NCBI GenBank assembly: GCA_015680685.1 | Contig: MNCI01009457.1 | Coordinates: 208,206 to 232,528 of the forward strand | Reading direction: 5' to 3' | DNA: 24,323 bases | Source of the DNA: Gnetum montanum | Taxonomy: Eukaryota; Streptophyta; Gnetopsida; Gnetales; Gnetaceae | Shown: positions 1-8,950 of the stretch, in pieces | How the letters are laid out: every line of letters begins with the position of its first letter | Position numbering within the stretch: the stretch's first letter is position 1 | Translations under genes and position numbers: made by a program | Notes under the pieces: model-generated | What the model was told of the DNA's origin: nothing | What the model saw: only the letters and a program-made list of their open reading frames with translations | The model's database searches: none

Positions 1-548
1 ATTAGAAAATTACTTATCCAACAAGCTAGGAGATTACTTGTCTAACAAGTTAGGTAAGTTACAACAATTTTGGATGGTTGTAACCACCAAAGAGATAAAA
101 AAGGCTCCAATTTAGTTATAAATATTATAGTTATAAATAAAAGGGATAATAGTCAAATGTCTCCTTTCATAAGATGTTACATGAATATTTCATAATTGTC
201 CTTTCCCTTTTAAATCATAAAAATGTTTTATTTCATGTAGTGATAGGGATAGTAACCATGGATGAATTAGATGTATGAGCTAATGTGTAAATATATGTAT
301 ATATCTGAATGCATAAGTGGAGTTATAATTCATATTTTAATTTGTGGCATCCCTAATGTAATTCCAGGGTCGATTCCATCATTATTATTTAGTTATTTTT
401 GCACCCATGTTTTAATTTGCTATTCGGATAATAACAGTTTCAAGAACGACGGAAATAATCAGCTAGTTTGTTTCCTCCTCTGCATGAAACCCGTACGAAT
501 AGACACATTTGTAAACTGCCACCGTGATAGGAGATTCTATAGCAACTG
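1..548. other. AT-rich non-coding DNA with LTR-like remnant
   Basis: No convincing gene is visible. Positions about 53-105, read on the minus strand, resemble 4075-4125 on the plus strand: a T-run, TCTC, TGGTGGTTA-AACCA and then TTGTAACTTACCT. The two places therefore appear to carry related repeats in opposite orientation. Positions 117-150 contain two TATAAAT motifs. A short open frame at 271-549 has no family signature and is probably chance. Confidence 0.45.
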
Positions 549-1082
549 ATGGTTTCAGTGGAGGGTTTCAGAGCTGCTGAGAATGTGAGAAACATGCTGA
601 GCCCTTCTTCCTTCTGTCCGTCGCTGCCCATCCATCTTTCTTAGGCGTGCAGTCTTCCCCTACTGATTCTGCAATTTCCCGTAGACATCCACGCTGATTG
701 TCATAGCTAAATAGCCAGCGCTCAAAGCGATGCTCCTGCTGGCGTGCACAGCAATAACAGAGGCCAAAAAAAACTTCTGTAACAGCGCTCACGGTAGTAA
801 CAGTGGCTGCAAAGGGATGATTTTTATCGCAGGCGAGCTTCAGCGGCAACAAGGGTTTCAGTGTGAACAGGCCAGTTCGACCAGAGCCTTCTAGCGACCA
901 TTTTGAAAGGCACGTCCACCGAATACATCGAGAATATCAACGATGTTGGCAGTGATGAAGAAATAAACCCGCTGGCTGCATTCACGACAGAAAAAGAAAC
1001 GAACGAATACCTTGAAATGCTGGACGTTGCCACCAAGACCATCGACGTCATTCAGAGCCATTTAGGGCCATTGCAAGAATGA
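549..1082 (+). CDS. possible host gene fragment: candidate terminal exon of unidentified protein
   Basis: This stretch is clearly richer in G+C than its surroundings. A plus-strand frame runs from about 867 to a TGA at 1080-1082. It encodes a hydrophilic, acidic segment of about 70 residues with protein-like composition, including EYIENINDVGSDEEINPL and ending in SHLGPLQE. The frame is closed upstream by TGA at 864-866, just before a splice-acceptor-like AACAG at 866-870, so it could be a last exon starting near 871. An ATG at 549 in the same frame opens a 32-codon stretch (MVSVEGFRAAENV...) that could be a first exon. I do not recognise the family, and the splice model is only inferred. An overlapping minus-strand frame is serine/valine-rich and looks like a shadow. 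Confidence 0.3.
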
Positions 1083-1509
1083 CTGGTAATAACCCAGTTA
1101 TGCTCGGTATTTGCAGAGAAGAACACTTCTATTGCCGCGCCCTAATTAACATTTTTTGGTAGAGTATTTTTTTTCCTTGCAAGACAGGGCCAAAAACGTG
1201 AACTAAATAATGATTAACAAGGATTTTATTATTATATATTTTTTTTTTAATTTCCAATTTCACTTTCCTAATGATCAATTCTTGAACATATCTCTGGCCA
1301 TGAAAAACTCCTTGCTTGTCAATTTATTCATTTTGCCACATCATCTCTTGCAATCTTTATTTCTTGTCTTTCATATGTGCATCATTTTTCACCAATAATT
1401 CTATGGTCTCCCTTACATCTCATACCAATGGTATGTAATGGCACACATACACTCTGTTCCATATTGCAAATAGTATTTACAATAAGTCTTACTGTTCCAT
1501 AAAATGGCC
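1083..1509. other. AT-rich non-coding stretch
   Basis: Nothing recognisable is coded here. It holds long A/T runs (for example 1236-1250) and a weak, frameless run-out of the neighbouring copia element. The minus-strand match to copia stops at about 1510-1515, after a segment resembling the region just downstream of the integrase domain. Confidence 0.4.
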
Positions 1510-1514
1510 AAATG

Positions 1515-2181
1515 TGCCAACAGTAACATCCCTATGCCTTATGATCTTCTTATTTTGATTATCTCAAAATTGATAACCAAAATCTTTAGATCCATAAACA
1601 ATGAAAAAAAAAAACATTCTAGCTTTAGGATCAAGCTTATCTCTATTATTTGAATCAACATGCACATATGAGACACATCCAAAAATTCTCAAATTTGAAA
1701 GATTTTCCTCCTTCCTAGTCCATACCTCCTTGGATATTCTAAGCCCCAATGGAACCAAAGGATCCTAATTAATGAGGTAGGCTATTATGTTATTTGCATC
1801 TTCCCAAAATTGATTTGGTAGCCAAGAGTATTCTCATCCTCCTAGCTCTTTCATTGAAGGTTCTATTCATTCATTCAATGACACTATTTTGCTTTGGTAT
1901 TCTTGGAACTATCTTGATCATTTTGATTCCATTTTCTAAACAGGAATTCTTGAATTCTGTGCTATCATATTCTTCTTCATTATTTGACTTCAAACATTTA
2001 ATCTTAAAAATATTTTGATTTTCTACTTCATCTTTCTACCTTTTAAATGTAGCAAACACATTAGACTTATTTTTAAGAAAATAAACCTATACCTTTCTAG
2101 TGGAATCATTAATGAAGGTGACATAATAGCTCAAGCCTCCAAGAGACTTTACTAGAGCTAGCCCCCATACATCTAAATGCA
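1515..2181 (-). pseudogene. copia integrase core and C-terminal remnant
   Basis: In broken minus-strand frames the segment shows HLDVWGLA (first catalytic Asp) and YYVTFINDSTRKV. It then shows KSNNEEEY, where related elements have KSDNGGEY, so the second catalytic Asp is Asn. The third catalytic region (NSVIE then a stop then MNRTFNERARRMR) keeps its Glu, followed by TGA where Arg is normal. Two further TAG stops sit where Trp is expected. The C-terminal part (1564-1758) reads PLGLRISKEVWTRKEENLSN and RIFGCVSYVHVD, typical of copia. Confidence 0.85.
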
Positions 2182-2436
2182 CTAATTAAGCTTTTCAATC
2201 TCTGATGTCCTCCTTGTCTTTGATAAAGTAACCCTTTTTTGCTTTTCATAGACACAATATTCACACAAGCCGACATCAATAGACTTTAAATTTGGTAACT
2301 TCCCCTTTGAAGCTAACAACTTCATAGCTTTTCCACTCATGTGCCCAAGTCTTTGATGCCATAAGATCGAATCAACACCATAGTTAGCAACTACCACTAT
2401 ATCTTTGTTTATTACAATTATGTACAATGTTTTCAC
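2182..2436 (-). pseudogene. copia GAG-pre-integrase domain
   Basis: This 84-residue open frame contains LWHQRLGHMS followed by LCEYCVYEKQKRV. This is the H-H-C-C zinc-binding region that precedes copia integrase. The HxxxxH and CxxC ligands are still present. It is the best preserved piece of this fragment. Confidence 0.88.
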
Positions 2437-2586
2437 CTTACTGCCTCATGCAACAACCAAGTTTTCCTTGGTTATCTTCCATGACCTAGCTCTAAATGTT
2501 TTTGTATACCCATTCAAATCCATCTAACTCATGGAAATTAGATTTTTCTTAAGTTTAGGAATATGTTTGACATCTTGCAATTTCCA

Positions 2587-2772
2587 CTACACCCCTTGGG
2601 AAATCTTTATTTGAACTTCATCCTTCCCCACAGTATTCAAAGGTTCATCATTTGCAAGATAAACATTTCCAAACTTCCCTACACCATAATTGTGTAATAA
2701 TTCCTTGCATGGAGTGGAGTGGAATGAAGCACCCAAATCCAAAATCCAAGAATTCAATAGGCTTATCCACAT
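2587..2772 (-). pseudogene. copia aspartic protease remnant
   Basis: The segment reads WILDLGASFHSTPCKELL, which matches the copia protease signature WxLDSGAS/xH. The catalytic D-S-G triad has become D-L-G, a change expected to weaken or abolish activity. Downstream residues (GKFGNVYLANDEPLNTVGKDEVQI) fit the rest of the small copia protease domain. The same DNA is also crossed in another frame by the end of the gag open frame, showing a frameshift at the gag-protease boundary. Confidence 0.85.
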
Positions 2773-2775
2773 AGT

Positions 2776-3500
2776 AGATCAAAGCATCAATAGTAATCTC
2801 CTTAGTTGCATTTGCTGATTCATCATCTTGAGTTTGATGCTTCTTCTTCTTTTGTGCCTTGCATTGATTTCTAAAGTGACCTTTTTTATCACAATTCCAA
2901 TAGATAACTTCCTTGGAATTTTCAGATTTTCCTCTACCTCTCAACTTCAATCTACCATTACCATGGTTTTCATCATGTTGATTGCTCCTACCCTTACTTT
3001 TTGTATTCAAAGCAAACCCTAAGGATTCACTTGACTCCTTTCTGTGAATGTCCTCACTAAGAATCAAGTCTCAAATATCATTCAATTTTAATTTTGAATT
3101 ACCCAATAAGCTACTCACTACAGTCATTATTGCAGACCAACTCTCTAGCTAGGATGATAGCAAAATCAATGCCTTGATTTCATCATCAAAGGTAATCTCC
3201 ACCAAACTCAATCGACTAATAATTGCATTGAATTCATTGATGTGATCTATGACTGATGCACCTTCACCCATCTTCAAATTGAACAACCTATGCACCAAAT
3301 ATACCTTATTCGAAGCAGACGACTTTTAATACATACTTGACAATGTCTTCATCAAACTTGCTATGGTTTTCTCATTAACAATGTTGAATGTGACATTTCA
3401 TACCAAAGTCAATCTAATCACATCAAGTGCCTAGCAATCTAAGAGATCCCAATCTTCTTATTCCATGGTTCCTAGCTTATTCTCATGGAGTTGGCATTGC
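2776..3500 (-). pseudogene. copia gag polyprotein remnant
   Basis: The minus strand carries a degenerate UBN2/Retrotran_gag-type segment in broken frames, for example HINEFNAIISRL at about 3200-3250. This precedes an open stretch from 3067 with a basic linker (KSKGRSNQ) and a CCHC-type zinc knuckle. The knuckle reads YWNCDKKGHFRNQC, so the first cysteine of C-x2-C-x4-H-x4-C is a tyrosine. The frame runs on into what should be protease but shifts near 2770. Confidence 0.8.
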
Positions 3501-3530
3501 TCATTATCCCAATTTTAGTTCAAACATTAC

Positions 3531-3959
3531 TCTTGATGAAACAAGCTCACGGAATAATTCGTGAAAAATACGCTACAGACATCTTGACTACGATTTTATT
3601 ATTCCAAAAAGCTGAACATCCTCATGATCTAGAGAATTTGCACATAAATTGGGAGTGACATAAGAAAAATAATAATATAGATAAATGGGTACCAGTTTGG
3701 ATAAGTTACTATGGTTGTTTGGGGCCATAAAATTGAAATATGAATATATTTATGACCATACCATAATGATACATGTAGAAACAAAACATGAGTCCTCCAT
3801 GGCTCCCTAGTCTATCATGATGGTTGCAACTACAAGATATTCATCATCTATAAACATTTAACGCTATGGTGAATATAGCCACTAGATACTTGACTTCATT
3901 TTAAATTTCCTATAAATGTTGTAATTTCATGAAAATTGTAACCTCTCACATAAAATGCT
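3531..3959. other. unassigned non-coding DNA
   Basis: No open frame, repeat array or family match is visible between the copia gag remnant and the LTR-like segment to the right. The composition is AT-rich. Confidence 0.4.
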
Positions 3960-4016
3960 GGTTATAACCACTACAAAGGCCACTTGTCAACTACAACATT
4001 TTTATCTCCATGGTGA

Positions 4017-4070
4017 CCACTTGGCAACTGAATGGGCCACTTGGAAACTAAATGGGACACTTGTCAACTG
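4017..4070 (+). repeat. 20-bp tandem repeat, about 2.7 copies
   Basis: Units CCACTTGGCAACTGAATGGG (4017-4036) and CCACTTGGAAACTAAATGGG (4037-4056) are followed by a partial third unit (4057-4070). A related single unit lies at 3980-3993. Confidence 0.85.
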
Positions 4071-4089
4071 CAGCTTTTTTTTTCTCTAT

Positions 4090-4105
4090 GGTGGTTATAA
4101 CCACC
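4090..4105. repeat. perfect 16-bp palindrome
   Basis: GGTGGTTATAACCACC is identical to its reverse complement. It sits about 60 bp upstream of the TATA box at 4164 and inside the block shared, inverted, with 53-105. It could be a binding site for a dimeric factor or simply part of the LTR; the role is unknown. Confidence 0.8.
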
Positions 4106-4163
4106 CATAATGTTTGTAACTTACCTCACCTTCTCATGATGATTGCAACTACCTTGAGGTTAC

Positions 4164-4171
4164 TATAAAAG
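4164..4171 (+). promoter_or_regulatory. candidate TATA box
   Basis: TATAAAAG lies in an LTR-like context with a purine-rich stretch immediately downstream. No gene that it would drive is recognisable; the frame at 4458-4646 has no family features. Confidence 0.45.
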
Positions 4172-4460
4172 GGCTTCAAGGGTAGGAAGGAGGGGGGGAA
4201 AGGGGTCTCGCTCTAGGTCTCAGTGGCTAGGGGGAAGAGCATTTGTAAAGAAGACATTATGAAAGATTACTTGTAAGATGACTTGTTAAAGACAACATTT
4301 TAGCCTCTTTGTCATAGTCCTATGAGTTATTCTTATTTTTATTCTGTTTAAATTGTTTAGCTAGTGGTTTAGATAGTATCATGCTTGGCAGGTAATTTTG
4401 GGATTTTTAGATTGCTCTTATTGTTCTTGTTGCATGATAGAAAATTTCTATTAAAATTTG

Positions 4461-5390
4461 GCCATAGATGAGCTTGTGTTTGAAAGCCTTAAGAGCATTT
4501 TAGTAGAGAATTTTATTATTGTGCAATGTATAAGAATCACTATTGAGATTGTTGTAAGAGAGCCTCTGCATGTAGTTAAGCTGTTGAACGATTCAATAGT
4601 CAAGAGGGTTCAGAAAATATTTGGTATTTTGATAGGACCAGAATAGCTTCTTTTATCTTTAAAGTGAATCTCTATGGTATTTCAATCATAAATTGTCAAT
4701 TCTTTTGAAGGTTCTATTGAATGTAATTCTTGACATCCATTATCTAGCCAAAATAGAGTCGAGTACGTGATAGTTTACATAGCAATTTTTTTATTTTTTT
4801 TGGGTAGCATAGTAGGATTGTCTTGAAGAAATTGCTTATTTGAGCCTTGGAAGTTTGCACAATTCGTAGTTATTGAATTTGGGATAGCTTTATTGTGAAG
4901 TGTTTACTCATATCATTTTACCTTGTTTCAACGTTTGAGATCTTTACACAAATCTGCTTTCTTTTTTTCTTCTTTCTATTTCCATTGAATCTTGCTCTAT
5001 TTCTAGTTTTCTTGTGGAACTATCTCTTTCTTTGGGGAAAATTAGAAGTAGATTTGTAGAGTTGTGCTCAAATTTTTTTGCAAAACTTTATTTGTTACAA
5101 GTAGGTATTATAAGGACCGCATACACTAGGCAATTAAACAAAATAGAAACTCTCGACAACTCACAGTACTTTGCAAAGTTGGTTGAATCTCTTTAAGATA
5201 AGTCATTTAAAATTTTATAAAAAACCCAACCATTTCATTTTTTATGACACCACACACACATACTCACATTAACTACTGAGTCTATTTGGAGGTATCTGGG
5301 CCTTGGTGTTGCCAGAGACCAGTAAGCACCTAAATCCTGTTCAAGGACACTCATTGGTGGTTGTGTCCCAAATAGTTGCCAACACACTAC
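4461..5390. other. unassigned non-coding DNA
   Basis: Two small plus-strand frames (4458-4646 and 5014-5196) have no recognisable domain and look like chance openings. The region is T-rich on the plus strand. A TG/CA-type retrotransposon boundary could lie here, but I cannot place one. Confidence 0.35.
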
Positions 5391-5391
5391 A

Positions 5392-5494
5392 GGGGACAAG
5401 GGTATTCCATGCAATGCTGTAGGGGATAAGGACATTCTGCGTTATGTGTGGGACACAGAACATCCTGCATTACACGTGGGACATGGAACACCCC
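5392..5494 (+). repeat. 28-bp tandem repeat upstream of antisense promoter
   Basis: Units start at 5392 (30 bp), 5422 (28 bp), 5450 (28 bp) and 5478 (17 bp, partial). Each begins GGGGACA/GGGACA and carries an A-CATTCTGC/ACATCCTGC core. The array ends about 30 bp upstream of a TATA box. Confidence 0.75.
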
Positions 5495-5525
5495 AAAAAA
5501 TAACAGGTGGTGTAACCCTATAGGC

Positions 5526-5533
5526 TATAAATA
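5526..5533 (+). promoter_or_regulatory. TATA box of antisense gene
   Basis: TATAAATA sits in the context GGC-TATAAATA-GGGG, a near-ideal plant TATA box. A start site near 5555-5565 would give a leader of about 100 nt before the ATG at 5663. The 28-bp array lies just upstream. This could alternatively be an LTR promoter of an unrecognised plus-strand element. Confidence 0.6.
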
Positions 5534-5662
5534 GGGGATTATCCATGGTAATCTTATCATTTTCATTATTAGAGCCAACACCCAAAGCATAGCGCAATTC
5601 AGAAAGAGAGGCAGCATAGCAGTTGCAGCGTAGCGATCAATACAACTAATTTTGTCAATAAG

Positions 5663-5784
5663 ATGATGGCATGTAAGAGTGAATGTAGGCATCAAGGTCT
5701 TACCAATGTGGAGGAAATGGAATACACCATGCGACGTCTCCCCAAGGTGTGCATTGAGGAACGCCAAGAGGCACCATCTACCCG
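5663..5784 (+). CDS. candidate first exon of antisense gene
   Basis: The frame starts with two adjacent ATG codons (MMACKSECRHQG...) and runs 40 codons to a strong donor, CCG|GTAAGT at 5785. It lies 130 bp downstream of the TATA box. I do not recognise the peptide. The link to the downstream exons, across an intron of about 1.5 kb, is inferred from position only. Confidence 0.4.
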
Positions 5785-6296
5785 GTAAGTCGCTACACTA
5801 CCTTTGCTTTCATGGTGTAATTTATTGAGTAGGACTGTTAATGCAGTCACTGCATCTTGGTTGCTACGGTCTTTACTATTGCTACGTTGCAACTATTGTT
5901 ATTTCCTTGGCTGCCGCTTTAGCTGCTACACTATGGTTGTCACTACTTTGGCCATAGCAGCTATGGCAATCACTACGCTACGACTAGTACATAGTGTTGC
6001 CCTAACCACCATTGTTGGGAATGGGCAATGCACCATCCTGAGAGTTTGAAGGGTTCTGAGCAACGTAGTACACACTTTAGGTAGTGTAACATGCATCCTA
6101 GGTAGTGTAGCATACATGGAGACAAGTCTTGATTTATTTCTTATTACATTCCATGCAACGGGACAGGGTTGAGGCTGTGCAAATGTTATGTATTTTTTTC
6201 AAGTCGTGTTACTTTTGACATTGTGATTGAAAAATTTGTGTTTTCGATGGTAGTTATGTTACGCCATTACATTGCTATGCTACCATGCTTGCTACA

Positions 6297-6364
6297 CTTG
6301 TTGCAGTTTTGTACCTACTATGTTGTTATGCTTGTTGCAGTGTTGTACCTATCATACTTGCTAC
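6297..6364 (+). repeat. 34-bp direct duplication
   Basis: CTTGTTGCAGTTTTGTACCT at 6297 and CTTGTTGCAGTGTTGTACCT at 6331 begin two adjacent 34-bp units that diverge in their second half. It leads into the 51-bp array. Confidence 0.7.
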
Positions 6365-6429
6365 ATAACGACGTTGCACAGGATGTGGTCATTACATCAT
6401 GCATGACATAGTTTCTACTCTACACAGGG

Positions 6430-6736
6430 TGTACTCACTACGTTATGTTATTTGTAGTCCAGCTGCTACTCTGTGCAAAGTGTACCTGCTACACTATGCT
6501 ATGTGTAACATAGCCACTATGCTGTGCACGGTGTACCTGCTACGCTACACTATGTGTAACATAGCCACCATGCCATGCAGGGTGTACCTACTATGCTACG
6601 TTATGCGTATCGTAGCTACCATTCTATGTAAGGCATACCTGCTACACTATGCTATGTGTAACAGAGCTACTACGCTATGCAAGGTGTACCTGCTACGCTA
6701 CGCTATGTGTAACACCTTGCCACGCTGCATGTAATG
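6430..6736 (+). repeat. 51-bp minisatellite, six copies
   Basis: Units begin at 6430, 6481, 6532, 6583, 6634 and 6685. Each starts TGTACCTGCTAC or a variant, continues CTATGTGTAACATAGC and ends ATGC-AGG. Because 51 is 17 codons, the array stays open on the plus strand and gives a 17-residue repeat (VYLLHYAMCNIATMLCT and variants). I take this as a by-product of unit length, not a protein. Copies differ by roughly 10-25 percent, so the array is not recent. Confidence 0.9.
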
Positions 6737-7267
6737 CTACTACACTACGTAGGATAAGTCATAAAAGTGGAACTTATACTTGACAAATGTTTGGCTTTGT
6801 TTCATTATGCTAGGGACATACTATTTCATACTTGGGGAAAACTTGTACACCAGGGGCTATGCTACACTATTCAATAACCATCACTTGAACACTGTATTAA
6901 TGCTTTGTGCTATGCCATGTAGGGTGATGTTGAAACCTATCCTAATCATGATTGAGCTAGTAGGGGTTTTGTGCTACCTAAGTGCCCCTGTGGCCAATGT
7001 TCCTCCTCCCCATGTGTGAGTAGGGGACCAGGCAGTCTAGTTTTAGGAAGGCATACAGGAATTCTTAGAATTCCTCCTTCACCACTTTAGTGTGATTGTA
7101 TGGTCACACTTGTCTATGGAGACTGCTGGTGTTCTGGTTAAAACGTTGTTGCCTAGGGCAAATCGAAGCATCTGAAAGTTCATGGCTGATGGGTCCATTG
7201 AAGGTGAAGGGGCAAGAGGCTCAATCAGTGCCCAAAAGGTTTGAGATTCTTGTCTTGGTTTTGGGCC

Positions 7268-8868
7268 ATGCCTAAATTTAGATGCTATCATAAATACACC
7301 ACATTATTCGTTGCCTGTCACATGGGCACTTTCTTCTAGAATCCACTTGGGACCATCAACTGTGCCAGCGAGTGAGTCCTATGAAGATGTTTTAAACATG
7401 TTGTATTTTTTTTCTTGTGTAGTTGAAATGCTTATTGTATTCCATGTGTTGTCAGGTTTGTAATTGACAAGGATGGTCTTCACGATCAAGAGGGGACATT
7501 GGCATTGGCCCAAATGGCCTTACAAGAGTTCTCTTCTACTAGGAATGTGCACGTCAGCATCATAGAACATATTGGGGATGATTTTAGAACCTATCCAACC
7601 AAGTATGCTAAGTTCTATGTGAAATGTGAAGAACTTGGATGGTTGGATGGCAAATGGGCATCTTACCGAGTACTTACTGTGGAGGACATTCTAGTGGAAA
7701 TCCCATCATTTTCCATGCCATTTACACTCGGTGTGTTAGATTATGCACTTTTTTTCATGTGTTAAAGTGATTTATTTTGCTTTTTCCTTTTGTTAATTTT
7801 GTTGTTGATTATTCTAGTAATGGTCAAATCCCAAGAGGTTACGACAATCACCTTCGGATGTGACGACACTAACCTATTTTTTAAATATGGGGAAGTGGAT
7901 GAGACACAACACTAGTTATGAAATGTGGCCCTAGCCACCCTTGTTCATAATGTTTAAGAGGCTGGGCTCATGGACCTATTTTTAGCAGCAAATCCAAGTG
8001 TTCTAGCTGCAAAAATGCTCTTCCTCATTGATTCTTTTTCAAAAAAGGCAGACCGCTTCTGCACATAGGTTCACAATGTGCGAGTGGTGTTTGAGATTAC
8101 TGACAGCGTTTTGCAGATCTTTTCGGTGTTCCCTCTGATGGTCTACCTATAGGGGATAAGACTAGAAAGGATGTAAACCATAAAGGGAATATAGAAGAAT
8201 GGCTAGGGATGAGCAAAGATCAAAAGGGGATTTACAGCATAAGGTTAGGCTAGAGGTAGCCCAAAAGGTTTACCCTATCTTCTGAACTCATGCTTTCCCC
8301 AAGTTACTCTCCCAAGGTAAAATTCTTGGAGTAGAGTAGGTTTGGATTATGAGAGATGTTATGGAAGAAGAGACTTGCTATAATTGGGCCAAGTACCTTT
8401 CCGAAGGCTTGCGGGTTGAAATGATTAAGCTTCATGAGAAGCTTGATGCACATTTCAATGTACACTTCACCTTGTTTATAGCTTCCCTACAGTGATTTAT
8501 TGAATTCTTGGTGGTCCAAGAGAATGGCATTTGGATGTAGCAAGATTGCACTCAGATATCCAAACCATGGATCTGACAAGTATTCTGCACCACTTGATCC
8601 CAAGACCCCCCAGAAGCTATTGGGGAGTCTCTTTCATTAACGATGAAGGATTGGGTGGGATGATCCTTTCATGCACTAGAAAACATTGGAGAGGTGCCTC
8701 CCACTAACATAGGCAATGCACTAAGGGAGGCACATCTTATTACTAAAATAGTAAAATCAAGGTTGCAATGCAAGAAATCTCATCCCATGGAAGAGGCCCC
8801 ACGCGCTAGTAAAGAAAGTGGCAGAAGGTTGCAGATCAAGTTCTGTAAAGTGCAACCTACATTTTTTG
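7268..8868 (+). pseudogene. antisense gene exons 2-4, plant-mobile-domain-like region
   Basis: Exon 2 begins MPKFRCYHKYTTLF and ends with a split Glu codon at 7371. Exon 3 (7456-7730) is fully open and includes GDDFRTYPTKYAKFYVKCEE and VEDILVEIPSF. Exon 4 starts VMVKSQEVTTITFGC, then shows FEITDSV and, after a one-base frameshift near 8115, ADLFGVPSDGLPIG. A second frameshift lies near 8250. Further on it shows CYNWAKYLSEGLRVEM and LDAHFNVHFTLFIA. The F-IT...FG-P--G pattern followed by N-WA--L resembles the plant mobile domain (aminotransferase-like) found in some transposons and host genes; this assignment is by eye. In-frame stops at 7913 (TAG) and 7919 (TGA), and others, interrupt it. Confidence 0.5.
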
Positions 8869-8950
8869 GTAAGTATGGTTTAATTATCTCATTAGTTACC
8901 CCTCCCCCTTTGTGTTAGACTATCATTCTTACTTTAGATGTGTTTAATAG

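Larger units (their letters stand above)
1510..3530 (-). mobile_element. Ty1/copia retrotransposon fragment, truncated at both ends
   Basis: Read on the minus strand, the order is gag, zinc knuckle, aspartic protease, GAG-pre-integrase and integrase core plus C-terminal part. This order (integrase before RT) defines Ty1/copia. The match ends at about 1510, so reverse transcriptase and RNase H are missing. The gag side fades near 3500, and no LTR or primer-binding site is seen next to it. Frameshifts and stops interrupt every domain, and several catalytic or metal-binding residues are replaced, so the copy is inactive. The coding style resembles common angiosperm and conifer copia families; I cannot name the lineage. 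Confidence 0.9.
3960..4460 (+). repeat. LTR-like segment with promoter features
   Basis: The stretch combines short direct repeats, a palindrome, a TATA box and a purine-rich run just after it (around 4180-4220), a composition typical of plant LTR promoters. A related block lies inverted at about 53-105. I cannot place TG...CA ends, a primer-binding site or a partner LTR, so it may be a solo or truncated LTR. Confidence 0.4.
5785..7267 (+). other. candidate first intron packed with minisatellites
   Basis: The stretch opens with GTAAGT and is dominated by variants of the TGCTACGCTATG motif, a 34-bp duplication at 6297-6364 and the 51-bp array at 6430-6736. Several possible acceptors lie between 7025 and 7070. 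Open frames inside it, such as 6399-6734, are translations of repeats. Part of 7200-7267 may belong to the next exon, since its frame stays open up to the ATG at 7268. Confidence 0.45.

Noticed and set aside
824-1051. Minus-strand 75-codon frame
   Set aside because: Ser/Val-rich shadow of the more protein-like plus-strand frame.
6399-6734. 111-codon plus-strand open frame
   Set aside because: It is the translation of the 51-bp minisatellite, open because the unit is a multiple of three.
5900-6740. CRISPR-like array
   Set aside because: Units are contiguous tandem repeats without unique spacers, in eukaryotic transposon DNA.
7079-7291. Minus-strand 70-codon frame
   Set aside because: Shadow of the region before antisense gene exon 2; no domain features.
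5391-7300. 3' LTR matching 15200-17733
   Set aside because: Apart from the shared TGCTACGCTATG motifs I found no collinear match, so I did not call a paired LTR.
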